Shown here piece after piece: positions 25,261 through 32,776 of a stretch of DNA of 64,000 bases. Positions within the stretch are counted from its first letter, which is position 1. Every line of letters starts with the position of its first letter. The DNA comes from Coriobacteriaceae bacterium (GTDB lineage: Bacteria; Actinomycetota; Coriobacteriia; Coriobacteriales; Coriobacteriaceae): NCBI GenBank assembly GCA_025993015.1, contig DAJPFV010000001.1, forward strand, positions 1,674,001 to 1,738,000, given 5' to 3'. The notes beneath the pieces are model-generated. The model was not told the DNA's origin, did no database searches, and was given only the letters and a program-made list of their open reading frames with translations. The translations under genes were made by a program, and so were the position numbers.

Positions 25261-25280
25261 AAGGTTTTGGGCGTATAAAA

Positions 25281-25305
25281 TGGACACGCCCGGAACCGTG
25301 TATTC
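25281..25305 (+). promoter_or_regulatory. Shared ribosomal-operon motif upstream of rplB
   Basis: TGGACACGCCCGGAACCGTG then TATTC; 21 of 25 bases match 23416-23440 upstream of rplC, and part of it (GGATACGCCCG, then CGTG) occurs at 6143-6161 upstream of rpsL. A -10-like TATAAA sits just upstream at 25274. Confidence 0.45.
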
Positions 25306-25385
25306 GTCCGGTGTCATCGCACCCGAGGCAGAACCTCGAATCCCTGTCTGCGATGGCTAACGGATTCCTATTGAAAGGGATTGTA

Positions 25386-26216
25386 ATGGCTGTAAAGCAC
25401 CTTAAGCCGACCTCCGCTGGTAGGCGTTGGCAGACGATCTCCGATTTCTCCGAGATCACCTGCACCAAGCCCGAGAAGTCTCTTCTCGAGCCCCTGCCCA
25501 AGAAGGCTGGTCGTAACAACAACGGCCGCATCACCACCCGCCACCAGGGCGGCGGCGTGAAGCGTCGTTACCGCGTGATCGACTTCAAGCGCAACAAGGA
25601 CGGCGTGCCCGCCAAGGTTGCCACGATCGAGTACGATCCGAACCGTTCCGCTCGCATCGCTCTGCTGCACTACGCAGACGGTGAGAAGCGCTACATCCTG
25701 GCCCCCAAGGGCCTCGAGGTCGGTCAGACCATCATGTCCGGTTCTGACGCCGACATCAAGCCGGGCAACGCTCTGCCCCTCGCCGACATCCCCGTCGGTA
25801 CGCTCATCCACGCTGTCGAGTTCCAGCCGGGCAAGGGCGCCGCTATCGCCCGTTCCGCCGGTAACTCCTGCCAGCTGATGGGTAAGGAGGGCAAGTACGC
25901 TATCGTCCGTATGCCTTCCTCCGAGATGCGCCGCATCCTCGTTACCTGCCGCGCCACCGTCGGTGAGGTCGGCAACGCCGATCACGCCAACATCGTCATC
26001 GGCAAGGCCGGCCGTAAGCGTCACATGAACGTGCGCCCGACCGTCCGCGGTACCGTCATGAACCCTGTCGACCACCCGCACGGCGGTGGCGAGGGCAAGA
26101 ACCACACCTCTGGTCGTCCCTCTGTTACCCCCTGGGGTAAGCCGACGAAGGGCCTTCGTACGCGCAAGAAGAAGAAGGTCTCGAACCAGCACATCATTCG
26201 TCGCCGTAAGAAGTAA
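25386..26216 (+). CDS. rplB: 50S ribosomal protein L2
   Basis: Core 50S protein needed for subunit joining and peptidyl transfer. 276 residues, starting MAVKHLKPTSAGRRWQ, with the conserved HPHGGGEGKN. ATG at 25386 behind GAAAGGGA; the open frame extends upstream but has no better site. First gene after the hairpin. Confidence 0.97.
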   Translation: MAVKHLKPTSAGRRWQTISDFSEITCTKPEKSLLEPLPKKAGRNNNGRITTRHQGGGVKRRYRVIDFKRNKDGVPAKVATIEYDPNRSARIALLHYADGEKRYILAPKGLEVGQTIMSGSDADIKPGNALPLADIPVGTLIHAVEFQPGKGAAIARSAGNSCQLMGKEGKYAIVRMPSSEMRRILVTCRATVGEVGNADHANIVIGKAGRKRHMNVRPTVRGTVMNPVDHPHGGGEGKNHTSGRPSVTPWGKPTKGLRTRKKKKVSNQHIIRRRKK

Positions 26217-26248
26217 TTTCGGATACCGAGTTTTAGGAGAAAGCACTT

Positions 26249-26509
26249 ATGAGCAGAAGTCTCAAAAAGGGCCCGTTCGTGGAGACTCGCCTTCTCTCGC
26301 GTATCACCGCGATGAACGAGGCTGGCAAGAAGGACGTCGTGAAGACCTGGTCCCGCGCGTCCACCATCTTCCCCGAGATGGTTGGTCACACCATCGCCGT
26401 CCACGACGGCCGCAAGCATGTGCCCGTGTATGTTACCGAGTCCATGGTTGGTCACAAGCTCGGCGAGTTCGCGCCGACTCGTACGTTCCGTGGCCACAAG
26501 GCCAAATAG
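26249..26509 (+). CDS. rpsS: 30S ribosomal protein S19
   Basis: Head protein of the 30S subunit that contacts the A-site tRNA. 86 residues, MSRSLKKGPFVE at the start and APTRTFRGHK at the end. ATG behind TAGGAGAA. Same transcript as rplB and rplV. Confidence 0.97.
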   Translation: MSRSLKKGPFVETRLLSRITAMNEAGKKDVVKTWSRASTIFPEMVGHTIAVHDGRKHVPVYVTESMVGHKLGEFAPTRTFRGHKAK

Positions 26510-26523
26510 GGGGTTAACCGTAA

Positions 26524-26895
26524 ATGGCAACTAAGTCTATTGAAACTGAGGCCACCGAGGTTCGCGCCGTCGCTAAGTACGTGCGTGTTTCCCCCAGCAA
26601 GGCCCGCCTGGTGGTCGATCTGATCCGCCGCAAGCCTGTCGCTCAGGCCTTCGACATCCTCCACTTCTGCGACCGCGCCGTCGCCGTGGATGTCGAGAAG
26701 GTTCTCCGTTCCGCCGTTGCGAACGCCGAGAACAACAACGGTCTGCGTGCCGACAACCTGGTTGTCGCCGCTGCCTATGTTGACGAGGGTCCGACGCTTA
26801 AGCGCATCCGTCCCCGCGCCAAGGGTTCCGCTTCTCGCATTCTGAAGCGTACTTCCCACATCACCGTCGTCGTTGCTCCTCGAAAGGAGGCGTAA
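26524..26895 (+). CDS. rplV: 50S ribosomal protein L22
   Basis: Exit-tunnel protein whose beta hairpin lies near macrolide sites. 123 residues; the hairpin region GPTLKRIRPRAKGSASRI is normal. The N-terminus (MATKSIETEATE) is slightly longer than usual. 14 bp after rpsS. Confidence 0.97.
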   Translation: MATKSIETEATEVRAVAKYVRVSPSKARLVVDLIRRKPVAQAFDILHFCDRAVAVDVEKVLRSAVANAENNNGLRADNLVVAAAYVDEGPTLKRIRPRAKGSASRILKRTSHITVVVAPRKEA

Positions 26896-26901
26896 AGCTG
26901 T

Positions 26902-27612
26902 ATGGGTCAGAAAGTCTACCCCACCGGCTTCCGTCTTGGCATCACCGAGAACTGGCGCTCCCGCTGGTTCGCAGAGAAGGATTACGCTAAGACCCTCGGT
27001 AACGATCTCGAGATCCGCAAGTACCTCGAGAAGCGTCTTTCCCGCGCAGCTGTCTCCCGCGTCGAGATCGAGCGCGCTGGCGACAAGGTGAAGGTCATCA
27101 TCCTCACCGCTCGCCCCGGCGTTGTCATCGGTAAGAAGGGTGCCGAGATCGATACCCTCCGCACCGAGCTCGAGAAGGTCGCTGGCGTCTCCAAGGGCCA
27201 GCTCTCCGTCGACGTTGTCGAGATCAAGCGCCCCGAGCTCGACGCCAACCTCGTTGCTCAGTCTATCGCCGAGCAGCTCGAGGGCCGCGTTGCCTTCCGT
27301 CGCGCTATGCGCAAGGCTGTCCAGTCCGCCCGCAAGGCCGGCGCTAAGGGCATCCGTATCCAGTGCTCCGGTCGTCTCGGCGGTGCCGAGATGGGCCGTC
27401 GTGAGTGGTACCGCGAGGGTCGCGTGCCTCTGCACACCCTCCGTGCCAAGATCGACTACGGCACGGCTGTCGCCAGCACCACCATGGGCGCTTGCGGCGT
27501 GAAGGTCTGGATCTACCTGGGCGAGAAGCTCCCGGGCCAGCCTGTTCCCAACCCTGCACTCGAGGGCTCTTCACGTCCTCGTCGTCGTAACTCCGAGAGG
27601 AGGGGTCAGTAG
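26902..27612 (+). CDS. rpsC: 30S ribosomal protein S3
   Basis: Part of the mRNA entry helicase. 236 residues: MGQKVYPTGFRLGI at the start, a KH domain with VVIGKKGAEI, and the C-terminal GCGVKVWIYLGE-type motif. A basic tail (PRRRNSERRGQ) ends it. ATG 6 bp after rplV; the last base of its stop is shared with rplP. Confidence 0.97.
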   Translation: MGQKVYPTGFRLGITENWRSRWFAEKDYAKTLGNDLEIRKYLEKRLSRAAVSRVEIERAGDKVKVIILTARPGVVIGKKGAEIDTLRTELEKVAGVSKGQLSVDVVEIKRPELDANLVAQSIAEQLEGRVAFRRAMRKAVQSARKAGAKGIRIQCSGRLGGAEMGRREWYREGRVPLHTLRAKIDYGTAVASTTMGACGVKVWIYLGEKLPGQPVPNPALEGSSRPRRRNSERRGQ

Positions 27613-28115
27613 TGCTTGCCCCTAAGCGTATTCTTCACCGCAAGGTGCAGCGTGGCTCCATGAAGGGCCAGGCCAAGGGTAATACCGAGCTGCATTTCGG
27701 CGAGTTTGGTATCCAGGCTCTCGAGGCCCATTGGATCACCAACCGTCAGATCGAGGCTGCTCGTATTGCCATGACCCGCTACATGAAGCGTGGCGGTCGT
27801 GTCTACATCACGATCTTCCCCGATAAGCCCATCACCAAGAAGCCTGCCGAGACTCGCATGGGTTCTGGTAAGGGTAACCCCGAGGAGTGGGTGGCCGTCG
27901 TCAAGCCCGGCCGCATCATGTTCGAGGTCAAGGGCGTGCCCGAGGAGGTCGCTCGCGAGGCTCTGCGTCTTGCACAGCACAAGCTTCCCATCAAGACCAA
28001 GATTGTTGCTGCTAAGAACGCTGAGCAGCGCATCGAGAAGGAGATGGCTGAGGAGGCCGCTCTCGAGGCCAAGTGGGCTGCTGAGGACGCCGCCGCCGCC
28101 AAGGAGGAGAACTAA
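27612..28115 (+). CDS. rplP: 50S ribosomal protein L16
   Basis: Contacts A-site tRNA and the 50S core. 167 residues against the usual 137-145: after the conserved fold (MLAPKRILHRKVQRG to about residue 138) there is an Ala/Glu-rich, probably helical tail. Start is GTG overlapping the rpsC stop. Its own stop overlaps the rpmC start. Confidence 0.96.
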   Translation: MLAPKRILHRKVQRGSMKGQAKGNTELHFGEFGIQALEAHWITNRQIEAARIAMTRYMKRGGRVYITIFPDKPITKKPAETRMGSGKGNPEEWVAVVKPGRIMFEVKGVPEEVAREALRLAQHKLPIKTKIVAAKNAEQRIEKEMAEEAALEAKWAAEDAAAAKEEN

Positions 28116-28330
28116 TGAAGCCCGCAGAGATTCGTGAGCTCTCGGACGCTCAGCTCGTTGAGAAGCTGAAGGAAATGCGCGCCGAGCTCTTTAACCTTCG
28201 TTTCCAGATGGCCACCAGCCAGCTGGACAACACCGCTCGCGTCAACACCGTGAAGAAGGACATCGCTCGCGTCCTCACGGAGCAGCGCGCCCGCGAGATC
28301 GCAGCGGAGAAGTCCGCTGTCGCCGAGTAG
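28115..28330 (+). CDS. rpmC: 50S ribosomal protein L29
   Basis: Small helical protein by the exit site. 71 residues with ELFNLRFQMATSQLDN, typical of L29. ATG overlaps the rplP stop. 16 bp before rpsQ. Confidence 0.96.
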   Translation: MKPAEIRELSDAQLVEKLKEMRAELFNLRFQMATSQLDNTARVNTVKKDIARVLTEQRAREIAAEKSAVAE

Positions 28331-28346
28331 GACCTAAGGAGAGAAC

Positions 28347-28607
28347 ATGACTGAATCGCGTAACTCGCGTAAGGTCCGTACGGGTGTCGTTACCTCCGTC
28401 TCCGGTGCCAAGACCATTGTTGTCACCATCACCGAGCGCAAGCGTCACCCCAAGTACGGCAAGATGATGACCAGCTCCAAGAAGCTGCACGCTCACGACG
28501 AGGAGTGCACGGCTGGCGTGGGCGACACCGTCCGCGTTATGGAGACCCGTCCTATGTCCAAGATGAAGCGTTGGCGCCTCATCGAGGTCGTCGAGCGCGC
28601 TAAATAA
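28347..28607 (+). CDS. rpsQ: 30S ribosomal protein S17
   Basis: 16S rRNA-binding assembly protein. 86 residues, with RKVRTGVVTSVSGAKTIVV and the RPMSKMKRW motif. ATG behind AAGGAGAG. A 118-bp gap follows before rplN. Confidence 0.96.
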   Translation: MTESRNSRKVRTGVVTSVSGAKTIVVTITERKRHPKYGKMMTSSKKLHAHDEECTAGVGDTVRVMETRPMSKMKRWRLIEVVERAK

Positions 28608-28725
28608 GCAGTCGCTCTTACGACTTGTACGTTTCCGAAGATGTGCGTATGCCTGGCTTGCATACCACGGGCCGCATAAAGGCTGCGCACCTCTCTTCGG
28701 TTCTTAGTTCGGAGGAACATCTACC
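28608..28725 (+). other. Structured spacer between rpsQ and rplN
   Basis: 118 bp without a gene. CCGAAGA..GTGCG near 28636 pairs with CGCAC..TCTTCGG near 28685-28700, enclosing a second small hairpin. Possibly a processing or regulatory site; no clear promoter. Confidence 0.4.
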
Positions 28726-29094
28726 ATGATTCAGATGCAAACCATGCTGAACGTCGCCGACAACTCCGGCGCTCGCAAGATTCGCTGCATCAAGGTGCTT
28801 GGCGGTTCCAAGCGTCGTTATGCAGGCATCGGCGATGTGTTCATCGGTGCTGTCCAGGAGGCTACCCCTGGCGCCAACGTCAAGAAGAAGGACGTTGTCC
28901 GTTGCGTCGTCGTTCGCACCGTTAAGGAGATCCGCCGCAAGGATGGCTCCTACATTCGCTTTGATGAGAACGCCTGCGTTGTCATCAACAACGATGGTTC
29001 GCCCGTCGGTACCCGTATCTTCGGGCCCGTCGCTCGCGAGCTTCGTGACAAGAAGTACATGAAGATCGTCTCGCTCGCTCCCGAGACCCTGTAG
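28726..29094 (+). CDS. rplN: 50S ribosomal protein L14
   Basis: Intersubunit-face protein. 122 residues, beginning MIQMQTMLNVADNSGARK and holding the conserved GGSKRRYA. ATG at 28726 behind GGAGGA. rplX follows after 13 bp. Confidence 0.97.
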   Translation: MIQMQTMLNVADNSGARKIRCIKVLGGSKRRYAGIGDVFIGAVQEATPGANVKKKDVVRCVVVRTVKEIRRKDGSYIRFDENACVVINNDGSPVGTRIFGPVARELRDKKYMKIVSLAPETL

Positions 29095-29107
29095 TTAGGG
29101 GAGATAT

Positions 29108-29413
29108 ATGTATATCAAGAAGGGCGATAAGGTCCAGGTTCTCTCTGGTAAGGATCGCGGCAAGCAGGGCGTTGTCCTGCGTGCTCTCCCCGCCGAGAAC
29201 AAGGTCGTTGTCGAGGGCGTTTCGGTCGTCAAGAAGGCCGTCAAGCCCAACGCTGCCAACCAGCAGGGCGGCATCGTTTCGCAGGAGGCTCCCATCGACG
29301 CCTCCAACGTCAATCTCGTTTGCCCCGAGTGCGGTAAGGTTACCCGCGTCGGTCACGAGAAGGACGGCAAGAACAAGCTGCGCGTCTGCAAGAAGTGCGG
29401 CCACAAGTTCTAA
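29108..29413 (+). CDS. rplX: 50S ribosomal protein L24
   Basis: Assembly initiator at the exit rim. 101 residues, with KOW motif MYIKKGDKVQVLSGKDRGKQ. The C-terminus has CPECGK and CKKCGH, a zinc-ribbon pair found in many L24. ATG behind GGGGAGA. In the usual order rplE comes next; here a terminator ends the block. Confidence 0.97.
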   Translation: MYIKKGDKVQVLSGKDRGKQGVVLRALPAENKVVVEGVSVVKKAVKPNAANQQGGIVSQEAPIDASNVNLVCPECGKVTRVGHEKDGKNKLRVCKKCGHKF

Positions 29414-29439
29414 GCTGCCCGCAACATCAAGTTGCTAGC

Positions 29440-29473
29440 AAAGGCCCGGATGCCACGGCACCCGGGCCTTTTT
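29440..29473 (+). terminator. Terminator after rplX
   Basis: AAAGGCCCGG / CCGGGCCTTT with an inner GCC/GGC pair and a T5 tail. It ends the ribosomal block where rplE would follow in other genomes. Confidence 0.93.
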
Positions 29474-29483
29474 CTATCCCTAC

Positions 29484-29616
29484 TCATTGGGGACAGACTT
29501 AAATACTCATTGGGGACAGACTTACATGAGTGATTGTGCTCATTGGGGACAGACTTAAATGAGTAGTCCCGGCAGTTGGGGACAGTCCCCATGTGTCGGC
29601 AGTTTGGGACGGTCCA
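29484..29616. repeat. Cluster of GGGACAG repeats
   Basis: Three copies of CTCATTGGGGACAGACTTA in the same direction (near 29484, 29507 and 29540), then TTGGGGACAGTCCCCATGTG and TTGGGACGGTCC. REP-like. The rest of the 29474-29894 gap is AT-rich and holds no gene. Confidence 0.75.
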
Positions 29617-29822
29617 TTGATGCCTGATGCCCCTAGAGGGGAAGAGTAAGACAGCCTGCTCTGCCTTTTTGGGCTTTGGTGTTCCGCCTCTTTATCCTTT
29701 ACAAGGATCCTCGCATGCGCATTATCGCGCATAGCATTGCGTGTTAATGCGTATGACCGCGTAAAAATGTGCAAAATATGGCTAAATAATGACCGATAAA
29801 CAAATAAACACGCAAATACAAG

Positions 29823-29840
29823 CAAATGCGCGCGCATTTG
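29823..29840. promoter_or_regulatory. 18-bp perfect palindrome upstream of the Gfo/Idh gene
   Basis: CAAATGCGCGCGCATTTG, about 55 bp before the start codon, in an AT-rich promoter region. A possible operator for the DeoR-type regulator encoded in the same operon. Confidence 0.45.
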
Positions 29841-29894
29841 TGCGAATATAAGGCTGTTGGAAATGAAGAACTTCCGATGACTCAGGAGGCACAT

Positions 29895-30974
29895 ATGGCA
29901 GATTCCAAGCAGGCTCCACTCGACTCCGCGGCAGCCGCAAAAGCAGCGTTCGCTTCGGTCCAGGATAAGCCGTTCCCTAACGACATCTTTACGGCTCCCG
30001 AGCTTCGCTGGGCTGTGATCGGTTGTGGCGTTATCGCCAACCAAATGGCCCAGTCCCTCGCGCTGGCCGGCCGCAAGCTTGCGGGCGTCGCCAACCGCAC
30101 GCTGTCCAAGGCCCAGGCTTTTGCTGAGCAGTATGGCATCGAGAAGGTCTATGAAACGGTTGAGGACCTCTATGCCGATCCGGATATCGACGCCGTCTAT
30201 ATCACCACGCCGCACAACACGCATATCACCTATCTGCGTGCCGCGCTGGCCGCCGGCAAGCACGTGCTCTGCGAGAAGGCCATTACCCTCAACTCTGCCG
30301 AGCTCGACGAGGCCCGTACCATCGCCGACGAGCACAACGTGGTCCTTATGGATGCTACCACGGTGCTCCACATGCCGCTGTATCAGGAGCTGCGCCGTCG
30401 CATGGATGCAGGCGACTTTGGCCGCATGAACCTCGCCCAGCTCAACTTTGGCAGCTATAAGGAGTACGGCGACCTGACCAACCGCTTCTACAGCCGCAGC
30501 CTTGCCGGCGGCGCCATGCTCGATATTGGCGTGTATGCCCTGTCCGTCATGCGCCTCTTTATGGCAAGCCAGCCCGCTGAGGTCGTTTCGCTGGGCAATA
30601 CCTGCGAGACTGGCGTTGACGTCGCAGGTGGCATTGTCTGCCGTAACGCCGAGCAGCAGCTGGGCGTCGTGAGCCTTACGCTCCACTCCAAGCAGCCCAA
30701 GCGCTCGGTTATCAGCTTCGACAAGTGTTATATCGAGGTCAACGAGTATCCGCGTGCCGACCATGCGACCATCGTGTGGACTGCAGACGGTCACCGCGAG
30801 GAGGTCCACACTGGCACCGAGGCCTACGCACTGTGCTACGAGATGGCCGACCTGGAGAAGGCCGTTGCCGGCGATGATTCTAAGCGCGAGCTTCTGGGCT
30901 ATGCTTCCGATGTTATGGAGCTGATGACCAAGCTCCGCGCCGATTGGGGAGTCGTGTACCCCGAGGAGGAGTAA
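29895..30974 (+). CDS. Gfo/Idh/MocA-family NAD(P)-dependent oxidoreductase
   Basis: Rossmann-fold dehydrogenase of 359 residues. Cofactor site is VIGCGVIANQMAQS; the conserved CEKAITLN matches the EKP signature of the family, with Ala in place of Pro. The substrate is probably a sugar, inositol or dihydrodiol, not decidable here. ATG at 29895 behind AGGAGG. Three bases before the DeoR gene, so one operon, which suggests a sugar-linked role. Confidence 0.88.
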   Translation: MADSKQAPLDSAAAAKAAFASVQDKPFPNDIFTAPELRWAVIGCGVIANQMAQSLALAGRKLAGVANRTLSKAQAFAEQYGIEKVYETVEDLYADPDIDAVYITTPHNTHITYLRAALAAGKHVLCEKAITLNSAELDEARTIADEHNVVLMDATTVLHMPLYQELRRRMDAGDFGRMNLAQLNFGSYKEYGDLTNRFYSRSLAGGAMLDIGVYALSVMRLFMASQPAEVVSLGNTCETGVDVAGGIVCRNAEQQLGVVSLTLHSKQPKRSVISFDKCYIEVNEYPRADHATIVWTADGHREEVHTGTEAYALCYEMADLEKAVAGDDSKRELLGYASDVMELMTKLRADWGVVYPEEE

Positions 30975-30977
30975 GCG

Positions 30978-31724
30978 ATGCTTGCGGAAGATAGGCTCAA
31001 CGAGATCGTGTCGATGGTGCAGCAGACCGGCTCGGTTACCGTGCCGGAGCTTGCTGAGGCCCTGGGCGTGACGGCGTCTACTATTCGGCGCGACCTGCAG
31101 ACGCTCGACCGAGCACACCGTATCGCCAAGGTGCACGGAGGTGCGACAAGTCTGGAGCGCGCGCACGTGACGCGCGACCTGACGATCAGCGAGCGCAGTG
31201 ATCTCCATAACGATGACAAGGAGCGCATCTGCGCCCGTGCCGCGGCCCTGGTGGAGCCCGAGAGCTTTGTGTACATCGATTCAGGTTCGACGACGCTTAG
31301 GCTCATCGAGCATCTTCCGCGCCTTGAGGGCGTCACCTATGTGACCGACTCCGTGCTCCATGCTCAGCATCTCGCTCTGCGCGGCATGCGCACCGTGGTG
31401 CTGGGCGGCGAGCTCAAGCCCGAGACCGAGGCGCTCGTCGGTCCCGACGCCTTGGCAACCCTGGACCGCTATAACTTCAACTGCGGCTTTTGGGGTTCCA
31501 ATGGCATCGCCGTCGAGCAAGGTCTCACCACACCGGATATCGAGGAAGCGCAAGTCAAGCGTATCTCGATGCGCCATACCGCCAAACGCTTCGTAATCTC
31601 GGACGCCAGTAAGTTTGGCATGGTGGCTCCCGTAAAATTCGCGGACTTCCGTGACGCAACGGTTATCACCGCGGGCGAGGTGCCAGCCAAGTACCAGTCG
31701 ATGGACAACGTCATCACGGTCTAG
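30978..31724 (+). CDS. DeoR/GlpR-family transcriptional regulator
   Basis: Repressor of 248 residues. The N-terminal winged helix has VTVPELAEALGVTASTIRRDL; the C-terminal sugar-phosphate sensor has YIDSGSTTLRL and GG-containing loops. ATG at 30978 follows the oxidoreductase by 3 bp. It probably controls its own operon in response to a sugar phosphate. Confidence 0.92.
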   Translation: MLAEDRLNEIVSMVQQTGSVTVPELAEALGVTASTIRRDLQTLDRAHRIAKVHGGATSLERAHVTRDLTISERSDLHNDDKERICARAAALVEPESFVYIDSGSTTLRLIEHLPRLEGVTYVTDSVLHAQHLALRGMRTVVLGGELKPETEALVGPDALATLDRYNFNCGFWGSNGIAVEQGLTTPDIEEAQVKRISMRHTAKRFVISDASKFGMVAPVKFADFRDATVITAGEVPAKYQSMDNVITV

Positions 31725-31763
31725 CGACAGGGCAAGGTCAAAACCATTTAGGTTCCTCAATAG

Positions 31764-31801
31764 AAAAGCGGCAACACCCTCGATGGGCGATGCCGCTTTT
31801 G
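31764..31801 (+). terminator. Terminator after the DeoR gene
   Basis: AAAAGCGGCA / TGCCGCTTTT perfect 10-bp stem; the arms supply both A and T tracts, so it can work in either direction. Confidence 0.88.
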
Positions 31802-31815
31802 TTGTCTGCCGTTTT

Positions 31816-32033
31816 GTCTAAGTCTGTAACAACTAGACCGTTAAAAGTGGGTTAGATGTTACAGATTGAGATTCTTCCGAACCGCGCCGTCCCTTTGTCT
31901 CGATCTGTAACATCTGGGACCGATTTTGCCGAGTTATTGTTATAGATTGAGATTTTTCCTTGAGGGAGATTCGAATGTCTCGATCTGTAACAGATAGACC
32001 GGAAAACGGGTTCTAACTGTTACAGATCGAGAC
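31816..32033. repeat. Array of three 57-bp palindromic repeats
   Basis: Units at 31816-31872, 31897-31953 and 31977-32033, each 57 bp, separated by unrelated 24- and 23-bp spacers. Each unit has arms like GTCTCGATCTGTAAC and GTTACAGATTGAGAT that can fold into a hairpin. No protein is encoded. Neither unit length nor symmetry fits a CRISPR. Confidence 0.8.
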
Positions 32034-32064
32034 GTTTTGGGACCGTGGCTGGGCCATTGCGGCA

Positions 32065-32103
32065 AAACCACCACAAAGGTGCCTGTCCCCATTGTGGTGG
32101 TTT
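32065..32103. terminator. REP-like hairpin at the end of the pseudouridine synthase gene
   Basis: Perfect 12-bp stem AAACCACCACAA / TTGTGGTGGTTT; the loop holds GGTGCCTGTCCCC, the GGGACAGG-type motif in reverse. It overlaps the stop codon of the minus-strand gene and may end its transcript. Confidence 0.65.
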
Positions 32104-32761
32104 AGGGCTCCCAGGGGCAGGGGGCTTCGATGTGGATGTGCTCGCCGGTTACGGGATGCGTGAAGGACACGCTGTGGGCGTGGAGCATCAGGCCGCAGGG
32201 GCGCGGCGTTCCGTACAGGTCGTCGCCAACCAGGGGGTGACGCTCGCTGGCCAGGTGCACGCGAATCTGATGCTTGCGGCCGGTGAGCAACTCGACATCG
32301 ATATACGAGCGCGTGGGTAGGCCGCGGCGGCCCTTAAGGCGCTTGAGCACCTTCACGCGCGTCTGAGACGGCTTGCCGCTGGCGCCGACGCGCATCTTGC
32401 GGCTGTCGTGACGGTCGCGGGCGATGGGCTTTTCGATGAGCTTTTCGTTCCAGTCGATCTTGCCCTCGGCGAGCGCCAGGTAGTGCTTTTCGAAAGCGTG
32501 GTCGATGACCATCTGGTCAAAGGCGGGCTGCGTCTGCTTGTCGAGCGAGAACAGCACCACGCCGGTGGTGTCGCGGTCTAGGCGGTTGAGCGGCTGCATA
32601 TCGGTCGCGGCAAAGCCGTCGCCCATCGCCAGCAGCAGGTCGCTGGCGTAGTCGGTGAGTGTGCGCTCGCCGGTGCCGTCGCCGTGGACGATCATGCCGG
32701 CGGGCTTGTCGATGGCCATGAGCCAGGCGTCGCAGTAGAGGACTTGAGGTTCTTCGTTCAC
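32102..32761 (-). CDS. RluA-family RNA pseudouridine synthase
   Basis: Converts uridine to pseudouridine in rRNA or tRNA. 219 residues with the catalytic Asp62 in NRLDRDTTGVVLF and the C-terminal GRKHQIRVHLA. No S4 domain precedes it, so it is a short RluA-type enzyme; target unknown. Start is GTG at 32761 behind GAAAGG, 15 bp after the U32 gene stop, so the two are co-transcribed. Confidence 0.92.
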   Translation of the reverse strand: MNEEPQVLYCDAWLMAIDKPAGMIVHGDGTGERTLTDYASDLLLAMGDGFAATDMQPLNRLDRDTTGVVLFSLDKQTQPAFDQMVIDHAFEKHYLALAEGKIDWNEKLIEKPIARDRHDSRKMRVGASGKPSQTRVKVLKRLKGRRGLPTRSYIDVELLTGRKHQIRVHLASERHPLVGDDLYGTPRPCGLMLHAHSVSFTHPVTGEHIHIEAPCPWEP

Positions 32762-32776
32762 GTGTAAGCCTTTCGG

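Noticed and set aside
29499..31208. Minus-strand open frame of 569 codons over the Gfo/Idh gene and REP cluster
   Set aside because: Its end is translated REP repeats and the rest is antisense to a clear oxidoreductase gene.
31816..32033. CRISPR array
   Set aside because: Only three units, the repeats are 57 bp and internally palindromic with many differences, spacers are 23-24 bp, and no cas gene is near.
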